Shown one piece after another: positions 61,985 through 64,000 of a stretch of 64,000 nt of DNA. Every line of letters begins with the position of its first letter. Position 1 is the stretch's first letter. A program made the position numbers and the translations under genes. The notes beneath the pieces are model-generated. The model ran no database searches. It saw nothing but the letters and a program-made list of their open reading frames with translations, and was not told where the DNA came from. Source of the stretch: Gammaproteobacteria bacterium. Lineage in GTDB: Bacteria; Pseudomonadota; Gammaproteobacteria; Ga0077536. The stretch is taken from contig JACPPA010000007.1 in the NCBI GenBank assembly GCA_016191285.1, positions 43,953 to 107,952 on the forward strand, read 5' to 3'.

Positions 61985-62274
61985 GGCTTGAGTACCACCC
62001 ACAAACCACCGTCGATTTAAACCGTGCTCTCCAATTCTACGAAAGCCAAAGGCACGGTCTTGGTGCTGAGTGTCGCGCAGAAATCTATGCGGCGATCGAG
62101 CGCATCAAAGAGTCGCCAACTCACTATCGAAAAGTAGAAGGCGAGATCCGAAGGTGTCTTGTTCGTCGCTTCCCTTTCTCAATCCTTTATCGGGTCATTA
62201 AAGAGGAAGTTATCCGCGTTCTAGTAATACGCCACCACCGTCAGCATCCTGGGTTCGGGCAATCGAGAAGTTAG
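61981..62274 (+). CDS. ParE/RelE-superfamily toxin
   Basis: 97 residues. MRLEYHPQTTVDLNRALQFYESQRHGLG, RIKESPTHYRKVEGEIRRCLVRRFPFSILYRV and VLVIRHHRQHP are all characteristic of the ParE-like branch paired with TIGR02574 antitoxins. Either mRNA cleavage or gyrase inhibition is known in the superfamily. Looks intact and translationally coupled to the antitoxin. Confidence 0.88.
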   Translation: MRLEYHPQTTVDLNRALQFYESQRHGLGAECRAEIYAAIERIKESPTHYRKVEGEIRRCLVRRFPFSILYRVIKEEVIRVLVIRHHRQHPGFGQSRS

Positions 62275-62359
62275 GGGTGGAGAAAACCAGCCAATGCAGC
62301 AGACGCTTCAGCGCCGCTCATCGGCGCGTTAGGCGTGATTTATACAGGGGTAGCCGATC

Positions 62360-62625
62360 ATGAAGTTTGACTGGGACCTCAAAAAAGCAAAGGTCAACCT
62401 CGTCAAACACCGTGTTTCATTTGACGAGGGCGCAACGGCATTTTTGGATCCTATGGCGGTATCGGGCCCAGATCCCGACCATCCTATCGACGAAAATCGC
62501 TATATCACCTTCGGATTCTCTAAGCTCGGCCGATTGCTGGCCGTGTGCCATACTCATCGCCCCGGTACGATCCGAATCATCAATATGCGACGCGCGGCGA
62601 AAGGAAACTGTATGAAGAAAGTTAA
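62360..62625 (+). pseudogene. brnT: BrnT-like toxin with a C-terminal frameshift
   Basis: Residues 1-75 are a typical BrnT (FDWDLKKAKVNLVKHRVSFDEGATAFLDP, PDHPIDENRYITFGFS, RLLAVCHTHRPGTIRIINMRR). The expected ending TRGERKLYEES-stop is present in the DNA (stop 62623-62625) but one frame away; a 1-base indel around 62585-62592 shifts the frame. As it stands the toxin reads on into the antitoxin gene (stop at 62881). The toxin body and its active-site region look otherwise intact. Confidence 0.75.
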
Positions 62626-62881
62626 AAAAGACGAGATGCGTCCGGAATATAAACGGTCGGATTTCACCAGCCTAAAGCGCGGAAAGTTTTACGCTGAAGT
62701 CGCTGGAGGGACCTCCGTCGCGCTACTCGATCCTCTAATCGCCAATGCGTTTCCGACATCGAAAGCAGTAAACGAAGCGTTGCACGGACTATTAGTGCTC
62801 ACCGAACAAACATCACGCATAACAACGCCATCGACCGGACGCCGGGGGAAGCGCGGCGGCGCTGCACGGCAGCCGTTGTAG
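62612..62881 (+). CDS. Cognate antitoxin of the BrnT-like toxin
   Basis: 89 residues from ATG 62612 (MKKVKKDEMRPEYKRSDFTSL), with GGAAA 5-9 bases upstream. ALLDPLIANAFPTSKAVNEALHGLL resembles the C-terminal dimerisation segment of antitoxins paired with BrnT-like toxins. In the unshifted arrangement toxin and antitoxin would overlap by 14 bases. Because of the frameshift it can also be made as the C-terminal part of a 173-residue fusion. Confidence 0.7.
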   Translation: MKKVKKDEMRPEYKRSDFTSLKRGKFYAEVAGGTSVALLDPLIANAFPTSKAVNEALHGLLVLTEQTSRITTPSTGRRGKRGGAARQPL

Positions 62882-62976
62882 CCGGCGCCGAGCACGGCAG
62901 GCGTCAGGCATCCGATTTTGAAACTGTTGGCACGTTCCGTACACTAGGAGTCATGGCCCAATCGTGATTGGTGCCC

Positions 62977-63105
62977 GTGATTGGTGCCGGAGTTTCGCTT
63001 ATTCGTTTATTCCGTTGCGAATGCGCCAAGCGTCGTTGATTACCGCTAAGGACGCCTTTGGTGAAACCCCAAGCCAAAAGTCGCAATGAAAATATATACT
63101 CGTAA
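62977..63105. mobile_element. MITE-like element, copy 2 (right end missing)
   Basis: 129 bases, 3 differences from 61566-61694. The right terminal repeat (CGAAACTCC...) is absent, and the sequence passes directly into the TIR-like gene. A GTGATTGGTGCC duplication stands at its left end (62965/62977). Confidence 0.85.
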
Positions 63106-63112
63106 CCACACC

Positions 63113-63727
63113 ATGAACGCTAATCTATCAGGTACTTGGACTGGCGAACTTTCGGGGACAAACAGCGGCGGGATGATGTTACAGATCGCCCATGAATCGA
63201 ACCGAATATACGGAAGCGGTCGCTTCTATGAACCTTCGCTCGGTTCATATGAATACGATATACAAGGCGTCAGTAAGAATGGTGGGTACACATTCTTTCT
63301 CACTCCCCGCCAAAGCCAGGACATTCGGCTAGGAACAATACAGGCTCAGTGCCGTCTATCCGAAAATGACGAGTTGAATGGAACGTGGAACTCGTCGATT
63401 GGTACAGCCGGAACCTTCACCGCCCGACGACCAGAAGTTTCATTGAAAGAGAATAAGCCCGTGGCCAACTCTGTTTTTTTGGTTCATGGCCACGACGAGG
63501 CCACAAAAGAAAAAATTGCCCGTTTCCTTGAAAAAATCGGACTTGAAGTCATTATCCTTCACGAGAAGGTCAGCCAGGGAATGACTATCATCGAGAAGTT
63601 CGAAGAGTACGCAGCTCAGGCGGGCTTCGCGATCGTCTTGTTCACTCCAGATGACATTGGGTTCCCCCTTGGCGCGGAGGATCGGAAACGGCCACGTGCT
63701 CGGCAGAATGTCGTACTTGAGATGGGA
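63113..63727 (+). pseudogene. TIR-like nucleotide-binding protein, interrupted by IS66
   Basis: Residues 1-110 form a beta-rich front (LSGTWTGELSGTNSGGMMLQI, repeated G-W/T strands). From ~115, SVFLVHGHDEATKEKIARFLEKIGLEVIILHEKVSQGMTIIEKFEEYAAQAGFAIVLFTPDDIG...RPRARQNVVLEMG is the TIR-like domain of predicted nucleotide-binding proteins (PF10137), some of which act in phage defence. After LEMG the family should continue for about 50 residues; instead the IS66 end begins at 63728. An in-frame ATG at 63086 belongs to the MITE; the native start is probably 63113. Confidence 0.75.
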
Positions 63728-64000
63728 GTAACCGGTAACTGGCCGGCGCTCTTCTTACTTAATCGGGTAGCCCGTATAAATCCGAGCGCAGTGGATTGTC
63801 GGCGAAGTGTTGTTTCCACAGGCGGGGCGTGAGTTCGGCCACCCGCGCGGCGGGATGTTGGCCGACCCGCTGCAGTACATCAACCAGATAGGTGTAGGGA
63901 TCGATGCCGTGCAGTCGGCAGGTCACAATCAAGCTTTGAATAATGCCGACGTGTTTAGCCCCGAGTTCGGTCCAACAAAAGAGCCAGGACTTACGGCCCA
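63728..64000 (-). mobile_element. IS66-family element, one end, running off the window
   Basis: Contains the C-terminal part of an IS66 transposase on the minus strand (63759-64000, stop at 63761-63759): GRKSWLFCWTELGAKHVGIIQSLI, then HGIDPYTYLVDVLQRV and TPRLWKQHF. The end at 63728 begins GTAACCGGTAACTGG, in line with the GTAA start of IS66 terminal repeats. The element is inserted in the TIR-like gene; its other end, target duplication and accessory genes are beyond the window. Confidence 0.85.

Noticed and set aside
62270..62340. Complete attC site after the ParE-like toxin gene
   Set aside because: GTTAGGC and a hairpin are present, but no RYYYAAC partner is found upstream; only kept as part of a low-scored finding.

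Overview
The window is 64 kb of GC-rich bacterial chromosome, most likely from a gammaproteobacterium with an outer membrane. The signs are a complete PqiA/PqiB/PqiC transport operon, an HrpB helicase, a PEP-CTERM-type exported protein (VPxPA variant), AraC, MarR and Lrp regulators, and many short palindromic repeats of the kinds scattered through proteobacterial genomes. I cannot name the species. No rRNA, tRNA or CRISPR array was recognised.

Layout. 0-3 kb: two exported proteins on the minus strand (a PstS-like binding protein and a PEP-CTERM protein). 3.3-7 kb: a low-molecular-weight phosphatase/arsenate reductase, an AraC regulator and, divergent from it, a tandemly duplicated and decaying pair (limonene-epoxide-hydrolase-like gene plus luciferase-like monooxygenase). 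7-12.5 kb: an oxidoreductase coupled to a surface-polysaccharide set (flippase, methyltransferase, two glycosyltransferases). 12.7-19.8 kb: a Baeyer-Villiger-type monooxygenase facing a five-gene minus-strand operon (SMP-30 lactonase, DUF7064-like protein, acyl-CoA ligase, small helical protein, kinase-fold protein). 20-33 kb: mixed genes including a 2OG oxygenase, a GT39-like membrane protein, an orphan NorE/NorF-like oxidase pair, transaldolase, nitroreductase, a luciferase-like oxidoreductase, a PhyH dioxygenase and pqi. 33-41.4 kb: amidase, RIO kinase, Lrp regulator, leuA and hrpB.

41.7-60.4 kb is the most striking region, a catabolic island. It holds a XylM-type membrane hydroxylase and a XylA-type reductase, a two-subunit Rieske ring dioxygenase, a dihydrodiol dehydrogenase, an extradiol ring-cleavage dioxygenase, an ACMSD-type decarboxylase and a meta-cleavage-product hydrolase. 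Taken together these fit oxidation of an aromatic methyl group to a carboxylate, 2,3-dioxygenation of the ring, meta cleavage, decarboxylation and hydrolysis, as in the p-cymene/p-cumate pathway; the substrate is inferred. Acyl-CoA ligase, enoyl-CoA hydratase and acyl-CoA dehydrogenase genes follow. Interwoven with them is a recurring, unexplained set: DUF7064-like proteins (three copies), APH/kinase-fold proteins (three) and small helical proteins (two).

60.4-64 kb is a lower-GC accessory tail. It carries a membrane protein whose end lies in a MITE, two toxin-antitoxin modules (one broken by a frameshift that fuses toxin to antitoxin), a second MITE copy, a TIR-like nucleotide-binding protein and an IS66-family element that interrupts it and runs off the window.
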